NCBI RefSeq assembly: GCF_024626475.1
Contig: NZ_JANKHH010000003.1
Coordinates: forward strand, 310,001 to 374,000
Direction of reading: 5' to 3'
From: Parerythrobacter lacustris
GTDB lineage: Bacteria > Pseudomonadota > Alphaproteobacteria > Sphingomonadales > Sphingomonadaceae
Length of the DNA: 64,000 nucleotides
Part shown: positions 36,200-48,000 of the stretch, in pieces
How positions within the stretch are numbered: position 1 is the stretch's first letter
Layout: each line of letters begins with the position of its first letter
Translations under genes and position numbers: made by a program
Notes under the pieces: generated by a model
Database searches by the model: none
What the model was told of the DNA's origin: nothing
Seen by the model: only the letters and a program-made list of their open reading frames with translations

Positions 36200-36874
36200 A
36201 TGAACGTCACCGAAGCCGTCGCCACCCGCCGCTCCGTGCGCGCATTCCTCGATACACCGGTTGAAAGCGAGACGCTTACCCGCATCCTCGAGAATGCGCA
36301 GCGTTCGCCCTCGGGCGGGAACACCCAGCCGTGGCACGGCATCGTCCTGACCGGCGAACCGATGCAGGAGCTGTTCGACCGCGTGGCGCAGGACCTGCCC
36401 AAGGGGCGTGAGGCCTTTGCGCCCGAATACAACGTCTATCCGCCCGAACTCGACGGCGCCTACGAGCAGCGCCGAAGGGGGGTGGGCGAGGATATGTATG
36501 GCGCGCTCGCCATCTCGCGCGAGGAGAAGGGCAAGAGGCTGATGTGGTTCGCCAACAATTTCCGTGCTTTCGGCGCGCCTGTTCTCATGCTGGTTCACAC
36601 GCCGAAATATATGGGCCCGCCGCAGTGGAGCGATATCGGGATGTGGCTCCAGACCATCGGCCTGCTGTGCCGCGAAGAGGGGCTCGACACCTGTTTTCAG
36701 GAGGCATGGGCGGTCTATTCGCCGCAGATCCGCGAAGTGGTCGATATCCCGGAGGATCACACATTCTTCTGCGGGGTCGCCATCGGCTATCGCGATCCGG
36801 AGGCCCCGGTGAACAACTTCCCCGTCGCCCGCGCCCCGATCGAGGAAAGCATCGCATGGAGCGGCTGGGACTGA
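36200..36874 (+). CDS. Nitroreductase family FMN-dependent oxidoreductase
   Basis: A 224-residue enzyme with the family N-terminus EAVATRRSVRAFLDTPV (FMN-phosphate contacts RRSVR) and AQRSPSGGNTQPW, plus the C-terminal FFCGVAIGYRDPEAPVN. It is expected to reduce nitro groups, quinones or similar with NAD(P)H, cytosolic. The start at ATG 36200 follows GAAGGT. GC content and codon use return to the chromosomal norm here, marking the right boundary of the AT-rich insert. Confidence 0.92.
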   Translation: MNVTEAVATRRSVRAFLDTPVESETLTRILENAQRSPSGGNTQPWHGIVLTGEPMQELFDRVAQDLPKGREAFAPEYNVYPPELDGAYEQRRRGVGEDMYGALAISREEKGKRLMWFANNFRAFGAPVLMLVHTPKYMGPPQWSDIGMWLQTIGLLCREEGLDTCFQEAWAVYSPQIREVVDIPEDHTFFCGVAIGYRDPEAPVNNFPVARAPIEESIAWSGWD

Positions 36875-37013
36875 CCCATATCGGGAATCGCTCGCACTCC
36901 CGGCTGCAAACCGGGGCAAATCATTGGCGAGTGTCCAAAATTTCCTAGGTGCGACTCAATAGCGCCGCTAGGCTCCCCGGCATAAAAACAAAAGTCACGG
37001 TGTCGCGTACGTA

Positions 37014-37035
37014 GGGCGGGAACGCATTTCCGCCC
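37014..37035 (+). promoter_or_regulatory. Hairpin in the leader of the CHAT-TPS operon
   Basis: GGGCGGGAA and TTTCCGCCC pair over nine bases (one G-T pair) with a CGCA loop, 27 bp before the GTG start of the CHAT gene. No T-run follows, so it is more likely an mRNA stability or regulatory stem than a terminator. Confidence 0.4.
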
Positions 37036-37062
37036 CTATTGCCTTGGGAAGGGGAAGCCCAC

Positions 37063-40000
37063 GTGACGCGGCGGAAAGCCATCATTTTTGCAGGCCTAAT
37101 GGCCGGAACCTGTTTCGCGGCACCGGCCCAAGCGCAGGGCCAGCCGCCGCAGGTGCGCGACAGCTTCCCGATCGGCAACGGCGAAGGCATCCAGTGCCAG
37201 GTGCAGGATCGCAGCGTCGGCAATCCCGCCAAGCAGACGATGTTCGACCGCCGCTGGGCGGTGGTGTGCCGCGACAGCTCGCGCCCGGTGGCGACGATCT
37301 ACGCCTTCAGATCGACCGGAAGCTCTCTGCCCGAGGTTACCGAAGAAGACATCGAATGTCCGACAAGCATCGGCTTCATATACATTGGGCAGGGAATTCG
37401 CCGCGATTCGTGCAGGTTGTCTGGCACGAACGACCTGGACTGGTTTCGATATCAGGCCGATTCCGGCGATATGGTCTTCGTAGCGGAGGGTTTCGCGGCC
37501 TATGACGCTGCCACTCAGCTGGCGCTCCGGTCAGTGGTGGACAACGCGATTGCCGACGGGCCGATCAACGTCGCGACCACTTCGATCGCGGATCCGCTGT
37601 CGTTTGCCCGTGTGCAGGCCGAATCGCTCGCGCCCGAGCAGGCGCTGTGGGAGGGATATCGGCGCAATCTGGGCGGGGAATATGCCGAGGCAGCGGCCTA
37701 TTTCGAGACCCTCCAGCAGCGGCTCGAGGGCAATTCGGACGAGACGATCAATCCGGGTGAGTTCCTCGTTAACCGAGCGTTGCAGAAGAGCAATCTCGGC
37801 CAGTTCGCCGAAGCCAACCAGCTGTTTTCCGATGCCGAGTCACTGACCGAAGGCGATCCGATAGCCGGACGGCTGCACCGCAATTTCGAGGCGATCCACT
37901 TGCTCAACCAGGGCTTCGTGATCGAGGCGATCGACCGCGCGTCACGCGACCTGACCCTTACCTCCGCCGGGGCCGAGGAGCTCGAAAGCGGGCTACGGAT
38001 CACCCTGCCGCTGTCGGCGCGGATCAACCAGTCGGGCGAGGGCGACGGAATCCTCTCCTTTGTCGACGAGCTCAAGCTGACCCCGCAGGAACGAGCCGAG
38101 ATCATCGACGCGCAGGCGCTGCAACTGCGTGGGACCGGGCTCCGGATCGAAGGCGATGTAGCTGGCGCGCGCCAGTCGCTGCTCGACGCCTATTCGCGCG
38201 CGATGGCCGTACGGGATGGGCGAGTAACCTCCATCACCCGGATGCGCGCGCAGATCCTTGGCGAGCTGTCGCTTATTGCCGAGCAGGATGGCCGGGTGGC
38301 CGACGCCGAAGCGCTGCTGCGCAACGCGCTCGAACTGCTCGAACTGCAGTATCCCGAACGCCGCGCGCTGAGCGGGGCGCAGGCGCGGCTCGGCAGCTTC
38401 CTGCTGCGGCGCGGGCGCGATGACGAGGCGACCGCGCTCTACCGCACGGTGATCGACCGCTCGCTGGGCAAGCGCGACGCGGTACTCGGCTTCGCCAACC
38501 AGCTCAATCCTTACTACCGGCGGCTCGCCACGAGGGTGGATCGCGATCCGGCTGCGGCGGCGGAGTATTTCCGCGCACTTCAGGTGCTCCAGCGTCCGGG
38601 CGTAGCCGAAACACAAGCGATCCTTGCGCGCGAGCTCAGCGCCAAGTCGGACGAAGGTGCGGCGCTGTTCCGCCAGTCGCTCGACCTCGGGCGCGATATC
38701 GAACGGCTGCGGATGCGCTTTGCCGCCCTAGGCAAGGCGGACGCCACCGCGGAGGTGATGCAGGAACGCGCCGAGCTGTCGACCCAGATCGAGAATCTCG
38801 AGCGCCAGCAGCAGGCTACGCAGGTCAGGCTGAACGACTTCCCGCAATACCGCGTGGTTGCCGCACGGTCGCTCGAGCTGAGCGAGTTCAAGGCGCAGCT
38901 TGCCCCCGGCGAGGCTTATACGAGGCTGGCGATCATCGGCGGCGATATCTTCATGTTCTATACTGACCGCGACACCTCGCGGGCCTATCGCGTGGCGATG
39001 AGCGAGGAAGATCTCGATTTCCACGTCGACATGCTCCGCGCATCGATTTCGCTCTACGAAGGCGGGCAGTACAGCACCTACCCCTACGACGTCGGCATGG
39101 CGCACGATCTCTACAAGGGATTGTTCGGCCCGCTCGAAGCCGAGCTCTCCGGCGTGACGCACCTCGTGTTCGAGCCCGACGGCGCGATGCTGCGCCTGCC
39201 GATCGACATTCTAGTGACCGACGATGCCTCGGTCGCGCGCTACAATGCGCGGAGCGCAGCTGCAGATGGGGACGCGTTCGATTTTACCGGGATGGCCTGG
39301 TTCGGGCGTGACCGGCTGATCAGCACCACGGTCTCGGCGCAGGCCTTCGTCGATGCGCGCGCCGCCGGCGGATCGGTGGCGACGCAAGACTATCTCGGTA
39401 TGGGACGCAACGCACCGATCGGCGACGGCTCGATGATCCGCGCCGCATCGATCGGCGGGAGCGACAGCTGCGGGTGGGGCGTCGAATTGTGGAACCGCCC
39501 GATCAGCGACAGCGAGCTGGTCGCTGCCGAACAAATCGTCGGCGAATCTCAATCACGGCTGGTCACCGGTGCGGCATTTTCGGATGCCGCGATCACGCAG
39601 GCGAGCGACCTCGACCAGTACCGCGTGGTCCATTTCGCGACCCACGGCCTGGTCACGCCGCCACGCCCGGGCTGCCCGGCCAACCCGGCGCTCGTCACCT
39701 CGTTCGGGGCCGGCGATTCGGATGGCCTGCTGACCTTCGAAGAGATTTTCGACCTCGATCTCGATGCCGACATCGTCATCCTTTCCGCCTGCGATACGGC
39801 GGGTGCGGCCAGCATCGAGGCGACCCGCGCGGCGGGGCTTACGAGCGGCGGGGGGACCTCGCTCGACGGGCTGGTTCGCGCTTTCGTCGGTGCGGGCAGC
39901 CGCTCGGTCATGGCCAGCCACTGGCCGGCGCCGGACGATTTCGAGGCAACCGGCCGATTGATGACCGGCATGTTCAGCCGCGCCCGGCAAGGCAGCGTCG

Positions 40001-40182
40001 GTTCGGCCTTGCGGCAGTCGCAGCGACTGCTGATGGACGATCCCAACACCTCGCATCCCTATTATTGGGGCGGCTTCTCGATCGTCGGCGATGCATCCAT
40101 GCCGCTGCTCTCGGCGGGCAATCGTCCTGCGCCGATCGCGGTGCAGGACGATGCGAGCGCCGTGGCGGTGGTCGGCCAATGA
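37063..40182 (+). CDS. Secreted TPR-CHAT (caspase-like) protease, first gene of a two-partner secretion operon
   Basis: A 1,039-residue protein. With the GTG at 37063 (AGGGGA upstream) it begins MTRRKAIIFAGLMAGTCFAA followed by PAQAQG, a clear Sec signal peptide. Residues about 170-600 are helical TPR-like repeats (EAAAYFETLQQRLEGN, DEATALYRTVIDRSLGK), then a coiled coil near 560-610. The C-terminal CHAT domain has the catalytic dyad H861 in HFATHG and C910 in LSACDTAG, and ends with MASHWPAPDDF and YYWGGFSIVG. CHAT enzymes are clan CD cysteine proteases related to caspases and separase. Its stop overlaps the tpsB start (ATGA), so the three genes are translationally coupled. Proposed role, inferred from context: processing or control of the TpsA exoprotein. 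Confidence 0.88.
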   Translation: MTRRKAIIFAGLMAGTCFAAPAQAQGQPPQVRDSFPIGNGEGIQCQVQDRSVGNPAKQTMFDRRWAVVCRDSSRPVATIYAFRSTGSSLPEVTEEDIECPTSIGFIYIGQGIRRDSCRLSGTNDLDWFRYQADSGDMVFVAEGFAAYDAATQLALRSVVDNAIADGPINVATTSIADPLSFARVQAESLAPEQALWEGYRRNLGGEYAEAAAYFETLQQRLEGNSDETINPGEFLVNRALQKSNLGQFAEANQLFSDAESLTEGDPIAGRLHRNFEAIHLLNQGFVIEAIDRASRDLTLTSAGAEELESGLRITLPLSARINQSGEGDGILSFVDELKLTPQERAEIIDAQALQLRGTGLRIEGDVAGARQSLLDAYSRAMAVRDGRVTSITRMRAQILGELSLIAEQDGRVADAEALLRNALELLELQYPERRALSGAQARLGSFLLRRGRDDEATALYRTVIDRSLGKRDAVLGFANQLNPYYRRLATRVDRDPAAAAEYFRALQVLQRPGVAETQAILARELSAKSDEGAALFRQSLDLGRDIERLRMRFAALGKADATAEVMQERAELSTQIENLERQQQATQVRLNDFPQYRVVAARSLELSEFKAQLAPGEAYTRLAIIGGDIFMFYTDRDTSRAYRVAMSEEDLDFHVDMLRASISLYEGGQYSTYPYDVGMAHDLYKGLFGPLEAELSGVTHLVFEPDGAMLRLPIDILVTDDASVARYNARSAAADGDAFDFTGMAWFGRDRLISTTVSAQAFVDARAAGGSVATQDYLGMGRNAPIGDGSMIRAASIGGSDSCGWGVELWNRPISDSELVAAEQIVGESQSRLVTGAAFSDAAITQASDLDQYRVVHFATHGLVTPPRPGCPANPALVTSFGAGDSDGLLTFEEIFDLDLDADIVILSACDTAGAASIEATRAAGLTSGGGTSLDGLVRAFVGAGSRSVMASHWPAPDDFEATGRLMTGMFSRARQGSVGSALRQSQRLLMDDPNTSHPYYWGGFSIVGDASMPLLSAGNRPAPIAVQDDASAVAVVGQ

Positions 40183-42020
40183 TCGATCCCATGACAATCA
40201 AACGGAGGGCTTGCGCCATTTCCAAGCGACATATCGCTCGCGCCTTGCTGGCGGCACCGTTGATGGCGGCAGCTGTCCTGCCCGCATTGGCGCAGGCGCA
40301 GACGGCCCCGGTTCCCACCACGCGGGAAGAAATCCGCCGGGGCGAGCTGGAAGATCGCTTGCGGACGCAGGGTCAGGCGGTGACGGTCGACGACGGGACG
40401 ATCGAACGGGCACCGTGCCCGCTCGCCGATGCGCAATTCGCCGACCTGAGGTTCACCTTCACCGGGGCGCAATTCACCGGGCTCGAAGCCATCGGGTCGG
40501 ACATCGTGCACCCCGCCTATGCCGACCTCGTCGGGCAGGAACTGCCAGTTTCGGCGATCTGCGACATCCGCGACCGGGCGGCGACGATCCTGCGCCAGCG
40601 GGGCTATCTCGCTGCAGTGCAGGTGCCGGTGCAATCGGTCGACACCGGCGTGGTGCGGTTCGATGCCGTGCTCGCCCGGATGACTGCGGTGCAGATCCGC
40701 GGCGAAGCGGGCAAGTCGAGCAAGGCGCTCCAGCGCACGATCGACCGGCTGGCCGGGCAGGCGGTGTTCAACATCGACGAGGCGGAGCGTTACCTGCTGC
40801 TGGCGCGCGACATTCCGGGCCTCGACGTGCGGCTGGTGCTGCAGCCTGCCCCGCGCGAGAGCGGGGCGCAGCCGGGCGAGGTGGTCGGCATCTTCAATGT
40901 CGTGCGCACACCGTTCTATTCGGATGCAAATATCCAGAATTTCGGCTCGCGCGCGGTCGGCCGCTTCGGCGGGTTGCTGCGGATGCGGTTCAACGGGATC
41001 ACCGGGCTGGGCGACGAGACCATCCTCAGCGCCTATTCCACCGCCGACACCAGCGAGCAGACGGTGTTGCAGGCGACCCACGAATTCCGCGTCGGCGGCG
41101 AGGGGCTGAAGCTCGGGGCAAACTTCACCGCTGCATGGTCGACGCCCGACATTCCCGGACCCGATCCGTTCGAGTCGGACACGATCATCGCATCGGCCTA
41201 TGCGACCTATCCGTTCAAGCGATCGCAGGCGGCCAATCTCTACGGCACGGTCGGCTTCGATCTGATCGACCAGAACACCGATTTCACCGGCGTGCCGCTG
41301 AGCGAAGACAATCTGCGGGTGGCTTACGCGCGGCTCGACTTCAACCGGATCGACGAGCCGAGCCTGCGCGGCGTGGGCGGCTACTCCGGGCTCGAACCGC
41401 GCTTCGGGCTGGCGGGGACGCTGGAAGTGCGTCAGGGCCTCGATGTCCTCGGAGCGAGCGAAGATTGCGGCCCTGCGGCGGGCAATTTCGCCGCCTGCGC
41501 CGTGCCCGGGCTGGTGCCGATTTCCCGGCTCGACGCCGATCCGACCGCGCTGGTTGTGCGCGGGCAGGCACAGATCGATTTTCGGCCGACCCCGCTGTGG
41601 AAGCTCAGCCTCGCGCCGCGCTTCCAGTATTCGCCCGATGCCTTGCTCGGGTTCGAACAGCTCTCGGGCGGCAACTACACCGTCGGGCGGGGTTTCGACC
41701 CCGGCTCGGTGATCGGTGACAGTGGCTACGGCGGGAATGTCGAGATCGCCTATGGCTCGCTGCTGCCCGAAGTGGCCGGCGGCAGGGCGGTGCAGGGCTA
41801 CGCCTTCTTCGACCTGATGGCGGTCAGCAACAAGAATGTTCCGGGCGATCCGCAGACCATCAGTTCGGTCGGCGGCGGAGTGAGGGCCAGCCTCGCCGAC
41901 CGGATCTATCTCGACGTGTTCGGAGCGGTACCGCTCGAGCGGGCACCATTCCAGGCGCAGCGCGGCGATGTGCGGCTGCTGGTCAATCTGACGATCCAGC
42001 TCGCACCGTGGCGCCGGTGA
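40179..42020 (+). CDS. TpsB outer-membrane transporter (ShlB/FhaC/HecB family)
   Basis: A 613-residue protein with an N-terminal signal (hydrophobic AARLLAAPLMAAAVLPALAQAQ-like stretch at about 20-42), POTRA domains at about 70-230 (FTFTGAQFTGLEAIGSD; RERGYLAAVQ-like RQRGYLAAVQVPVQ), and a 16-strand beta-barrel. The conserved L6-loop motif reads VGRGFDPGS at about 502-510. It secretes the partner exoprotein encoded next. Start ATG 40179 overlaps the CHAT stop; a second ATG at 40191 is possible. The tpsA gene starts 38 bp downstream. Confidence 0.92.
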   Translation: MIDPMTIKRRACAISKRHIARALLAAPLMAAAVLPALAQAQTAPVPTTREEIRRGELEDRLRTQGQAVTVDDGTIERAPCPLADAQFADLRFTFTGAQFTGLEAIGSDIVHPAYADLVGQELPVSAICDIRDRAATILRQRGYLAAVQVPVQSVDTGVVRFDAVLARMTAVQIRGEAGKSSKALQRTIDRLAGQAVFNIDEAERYLLLARDIPGLDVRLVLQPAPRESGAQPGEVVGIFNVVRTPFYSDANIQNFGSRAVGRFGGLLRMRFNGITGLGDETILSAYSTADTSEQTVLQATHEFRVGGEGLKLGANFTAAWSTPDIPGPDPFESDTIIASAYATYPFKRSQAANLYGTVGFDLIDQNTDFTGVPLSEDNLRVAYARLDFNRIDEPSLRGVGGYSGLEPRFGLAGTLEVRQGLDVLGASEDCGPAAGNFAACAVPGLVPISRLDADPTALVVRGQAQIDFRPTPLWKLSLAPRFQYSPDALLGFEQLSGGNYTVGRGFDPGSVIGDSGYGGNVEIAYGSLLPEVAGGRAVQGYAFFDLMAVSNKNVPGDPQTISSVGGGVRASLADRIYLDVFGAVPLERAPFQAQRGDVRLLVNLTIQLAPWRR

Positions 42021-42058
42021 TGGCGATGGGTGCGGCAAGCAAGGGTAAAGAGGGAAGC

Positions 42059-45000
42059 ATGACGCAGCAAGCAAGCCGCAAGGCAGCCGGACCTGGGCAG
42101 ATCGCCAGGCACAAGCGCAACCGGCTGATGCGCAGCTGTTCCGCCTTCGCGGCGGCAATCGTCCTGAGCGGGTTGTGGGGCAACGCTGCCCAGGCGCAGA
42201 TGGTAACGCCGCCGGTGGCATCACGTCCGGCTGCCAATCCCGCGTCGATCCTGCAGATGCGCAGCGCGCCGGAAGTGCGCAGCATCGCCGATGCAAACCT
42301 GATCGCCGATTCGCGGATTACGCTGCAAGCACCGGTCGTCCCGCGTCCGCAGCCCGCGCCGCAACCGGCCAATCCGCCATTGCGCACCGCAGCGATTCCC
42401 GACCAGAACCGCATCATGGAAGGTTCGGCAGGGACCGTTGTCCCCGGCGGACCGGCTCCGGTTGTTGGTGCGCGAGCGAATGCGACCGTCTCGGCGCAGG
42501 GCAGCTTCGCCGTATCTTCGGGCAGCGCGACGATCAATCGCGACGCGCTCAAGGACCAGGTCCAGGTCACGACATCCCAGGCGATCATCAACTGGACGAC
42601 CTTCGACACGGCGACACTGGCAACGACCGACAGCTATATCAATTTCCTGCCAGCGGGAACCGAGCTCGAATTCATCGGCACCGGTGCGAACTACACCGTG
42701 CTCAACCGTGTATTCGGAACGCCCGATGCCGGCGGTGAATATCGCGGCATAGCGTTCAACGGCACGGTCACCAGCCGCCTGTCGGATGCCGGCCCGATCG
42801 GCGGCAACGTCTGGTTCTACAGCCCCGGCGGGATTCTGGTGAACAACGGCGCCGCATTCAATGTCGGCAGCCTCGTGCTCAGCGCGAGCGCCATCAACGC
42901 CATCACCGGCGGCGGGACGACGATCGATTTCACCGGGGTGACGCAATCCGACAGCGCGATCCTGATCGCCAATGGGGCGAACATCAACGCGCTCAATCAG
43001 GGCAGCTATGTTGCGATGGTTGCGCCGCGGATCGAGCAGGCAGGTACCGTCACGGTCAACGGTTCGGTAGCCTATGTCGGCGCCGAACAGGCGCAGCTCA
43101 GGATCGACAACGGCCTGTTCGACATCGCCATCGGGCTCGGCACCGAAGATGCCAACGGCGTAGTACACACCGGCACCACCACCGGGCCTGCCCGGCAGGT
43201 CACGCAGGGCACCAACAATATCCTGACCGATCCGGACGGGCAGGGCATCTACATGGTCGCGGTGCCGAAGAACACCGCGCTAACCATGCTGGTCGGCGGC
43301 TCGATCGGGTACCAGCCGGCATCGAATGCCTCGATGACGCCCAACGGCGTGCTGGTGCTCGGCTCGGGCACCGATGTCCAAAGCGATGTCGATATCCGTT
43401 CGGGCACCCAGACAATCCAGTTCGACGGCCGCGATGCGGTCGACGGCGGCGGAATACGGATGGCGGGCGCTACGCTGACCTCCGACATGACGGCCTTCGC
43501 ATCGGGCCAGTTCGCGCTCACGGTGGGTAACAACCAGGCTTTCACCATGGGCGGCGATGGCCGAGGCGGATATTCGCTCGACGCGACCGGCGGCGCGGGC
43601 ATCGTCGTGAGCGCAATCGGCAATGGTTCGATCGACATCCAGGGCGATCTCACGCTCGACAGCGGTCAGGACCAGTCGGTCGGCGCGCCGATTTCGATTA
43701 CGGCTGCGGTCGACCCCGGCAGCCCGACGGGACCTGCAGGCACGATCAATATCGGCGGCAGCCTGGTCGCCGATTCGTCGGGCGTGGGCCGGGACGACTT
43801 TTTCGTCATCCGCCAGAACGGTAACACCGGCATTGGCGAGGACGCCGTTGGCGGCGATATTTCGCTCACCGTGTCGGGCGGCGGCAGTATTTCGGTGGGT
43901 GGCGATACCACGCTCGACGCTTCGGCGCAGGGCGGCAAAGGCGAGTTTCGCAGCGGATCTTCGACCGGCGGCGATGTTTCGATTCTCGTGACGGGGGCGA
44001 CGTCCAGCCTGAACCTGCCCAATTTCGTGCAGATTTCGACCAACGGGATCAATGCCGAATCGCTGAAGCCCGGCGGTGGTGGTTCCGCAGACCTTGGCGC
44101 GGACAGCACAGCGGGCAATTTCTCGCTGATCGTCAATGGTGGGAGCCTCGATCTCGGTTTCGCCCAGATCGACACCAGTGCCGATGCGACGAGCGGGAGC
44201 GACGCGACGCAAGCGCAGGAAAACTCCGCTCGCGCAGGTGACGCAACCTTCCGCTTTACCGGCGGGTCGCAGGATATCGGCGGCATCCGGGTTTCCGGCA
44301 ATGCCAGCTCGGGAACCTCGTTCGACGCGAACGGGAATCGAATCAATGCTCCGGTTACGCTGGGCGAGCTGACCTTCGAGCTCGATGGATCGCAAACGTC
44401 CTTCGGCCAGGATTTTTCCGTATTCTCGGGCACCGGCACCGGTGATACCGCTCCTGCGACCACCACCAGTTTCACCGTAACCAACGGCGCGAACGTCTCG
44501 GTTGGCGGGGACTTCTTCTACGATACCAACAACCTCAATGATTCGGTTGTCCTGACGGTCGACCAGGGTTCCATTTTCGACATCGACGGGTCTCTCGTAT
44601 TTGCTTTCGCGGGCCGTACCGCCGACATCGCTTCCGACCGGGGCGTCGACATCACGATCAATGTCGATAACGCTTCCTTGCTGGCCAATTTCGTAGCGCT
44701 CGACAGTTCGATCGAGAACGATTCCTTCGATAACCTCGGCACTGCCGGCGGCGACATTGCGCTCAACCTGACCAATGGCGCCGTGTTCGATGCGGGCTTC
44801 ACTTCGATTTCGTCCAACGCGCGCGGGAGGGCCTTGGGGAGCTCGGCGACCGGGGGCAATGTTACGATCACGGTCGATTCGAGCACCTTCCGCTCCACCG
44901 GCGGCGTCGACATTTCGGCCAATGGTGTCGCAGCCCAGAGCAATATCGATCCGTCGGACGGAACTTCGAGCGGGCAGGGCGGCAGTGTCCGGTTCGTCGC

Positions 45001-48000
45001 CACTGGCACCAACCCCTTGGTCGACATCGGCGACCTGTTCATCTCTGCCGACGGCCGCTTCAACTTCGGGTTCGAGGAGGCCTCGTTCCTCGCGCCGATC
45101 GGCGGACCTAGCGGCCCTGTCGGCGTCGCGGCAGGCACCCTTGCGGTGCCGGAGGCGGCTGGCGGGCTGGGCGATGGTGGAGACGCATCGGGCGGCACCG
45201 TCGAAATGACAATCGAGACCGGCACGTTCAATGCCGCCTCGGTGACCGTCAGTTCGTCCGGCTTCGGCGAGAACGGGACGAGCGATATCATCGACGACGG
45301 TATCAACCCGCCGGTTGCTTTTGCCGGAAGCGGTGGCTCAGGCACCGGCGGCACTGTCACCTTCAACATGGTCGGCGGTACGGCGAATATCGATTCGCTG
45401 ACGGTTTCGGCCAACGGGCTCGGCGGTAACGGGGCGTTCTCCGACGAGACCATCGGTATGCCGGCCGGTGACGGCGGCAACGGCACCGGCGGCAGCGCGA
45501 CAATCAACGCGAGCGGCGGTACGCTCAACGTCACCAATGGCATCGCATTGCAGGCACTCGGCAACGCCGAGATCTTCGATTTCGGTTTTCCCTTCACTTC
45601 GATCCAGGGCAATGGCGGGACCGGTTTCGGGGTCGCTGCGGGCAATGGGGGCGCGGGCGAAGGGGGCTCGGCCACGCTCAATCTTGTCGGCAATGCTGCG
45701 TCGGTGAACGCGGCGACGATCGAGATTTCGGCCGATGCTTATGGCGGTGAGGGCGGCTCCTCTTTCACGACCTTCTCCGCGGGGGTCCCGATCCCCGGCC
45801 AGACCGGCGGCAGCGGGGGCGATGCAACAGGCGGGACGGCGATACTCAACCATAACGCCGGGGCGATCGATTCCAACTCGGTCACGGTCACGACCGGTGC
45901 CATCGGTGGAGACGGCGGATCGAGCTTTGGTCTGTCGACCGGCCAGTCGGTCGGCAGCGGCGGGCGGGGCGGCAATGCCGCCGGCGGGACCTCGACGATC
46001 AACCTCAACCAGGACGATGCATCCAACCCGACCTATTTCGTGCGCTCGGTCTCCACTGGGGGCCAGGGCGGCGGCGGGCTGCTCAGCGGCGCTGGCGGCA
46101 ACGGCACCGGCGGGACTGCGGAACTGCTGGTCAACAACTTCGATGTGAGCCTGAGCTCGGCGGTCCTCGACACCTCGGGAACCGGCGGCGACGCCGGGCT
46201 GAACGACGGCGAAGCCGGAACCGGTGGAGCAGGCGGCGCGGGCACCGGCGGCACCGTACGCCTGGTCGTCGACGGGCCGAACGGCGAGCTCACCTCCGAT
46301 TCGCCGATTGCTATATCATCGTCCGGCCGGGGCGGCGCGGGATCTGCCGGTGGCGACAGTTTCAACGACATCGACCCGGGCGGCAACGGCGGCAACGGGG
46401 GCCTGGGTACCGGTGGACGGGCCGAGGTATTCACGACCAACGGCGGTTTGCTCGACCTCGCGCTGGACCGGGGCATAATCGATACGGCCGGCACCGGCGG
46501 GTCCGGCGGGGCCGGGGGCAATGGCCCGATCTTCACCGGCGGCAACGGCGGTCGCGGCGGCGGTGCGGTGGGCGGTGCGATCGTCCTCGGTTCGAGCGGC
46601 GGCGGCGATATGACCGTCAGCGGGCCTTCGACCACTGTCACGCTGCAAGCCGGTGCGACCGGCGGACGGGGCGGCGATGGGGGCCTCGGCGCAGGCGGAT
46701 CGACCGGGCTGGTCGGTGTGAATGGCAATTCGGCCGGCGGCACGATCGATGTGACGGCCGATGGCGGACGGCTCGCCTTCAACGCGCAGCTCGCGGCCAT
46801 CACGAGCGCGATTGGCTTTGCCGACACGCGGCCCGGCTCTGCCGGGGGTGACGCGGACGGCGGTGCCATAACCATCGACGCGCTCGGTGCCGGCAGCGAG
46901 CTGGTCGTCACGGGCGGCATCTTTGCCGATGCATCGGCGGCTGCCGCGCAGGGCGTGAGCGGGCTTGGTGCAGGTGTCGGAGGTTCCGCTGCGGGCGGCT
47001 CGATCGACATCGTTCTGGCAGAGGGTTCGACGGTCGACATCGCGTCGATCGATGTGCTCGCCAGCGGAACCGGTGCCTTTGGCAACGGCGGCGGTTCGGG
47101 CACCGGCGGCGATGTCCAGATCGCAATTGCGGCCGATGCATCCTCGCTGACCTCGATCAATGTCGATGTTAGGGCGACCGGCGGGAGCAGCGGCACAGTG
47201 ACCGGTTCGGGCCCCGGCCAGAACGGTAGCGCCGGCGGCGATGCGCAGGGCGGCACAGCGGTGGTGGTGGTCGAGGGTACGGGGCCACTGCTGGACAGCC
47301 TGACCGGCTTCGCCCTCAATGCGTCGGCGACGGCCGGAAATGGCGGCAGAGGCAGCGCCAGCAACGGGCTGGTCAACGGCTATCTCGGAGGCAATGGCGG
47401 CAATGCGACCGGCGGAACGGCCAGCCTTTCCATCGCGGGCGACGGGGCGAGCCTGACGGTCGATGCGCTCGCGTTCAGTCTGCGCGCCGACGCGACCGGG
47501 GGCACCGGCGGAGCGGGCGGGGACAACTTTACCGGCGGCACCATCGGTCCGGGCGGCGTCGTGATCAATAACCGGGGCGGCAATGGCGGGATCGGCGGCG
47601 CGGGCACCGGCGGTACCGTCGCGCTCGAGGCTGGCAGCGGGTCGACCATGACGCTGCAGCAGTCGTCTGGACCCTTTGAATTGGCTGCGAGCGGCATCGG
47701 CGGTCGCGGCGGCAGCGGCGGCAACCTCGACCTGACCAACGGCGGGATCCAGGGCACCGGCGGCGATGGCGGAACCGGCACGGGTGGATCGCCGCAGCTG
47801 ATCGCGACCGGCGGCACGATCCAGGGCGATGACGTCAGCCTCACCGCGATCGGCGTGGGCGGCGACGGCGGACTGGGCGGCGACGATGGCAACGCAACAC
47901 TCGGCCCCAGCGGCAACGGCGGCAATGCGTTCGGCGGCACGCCATCGGTCGAAACGCAGGACGGCAGCCCCGGGATCATCACGCTCGGCAATCTGCTGAT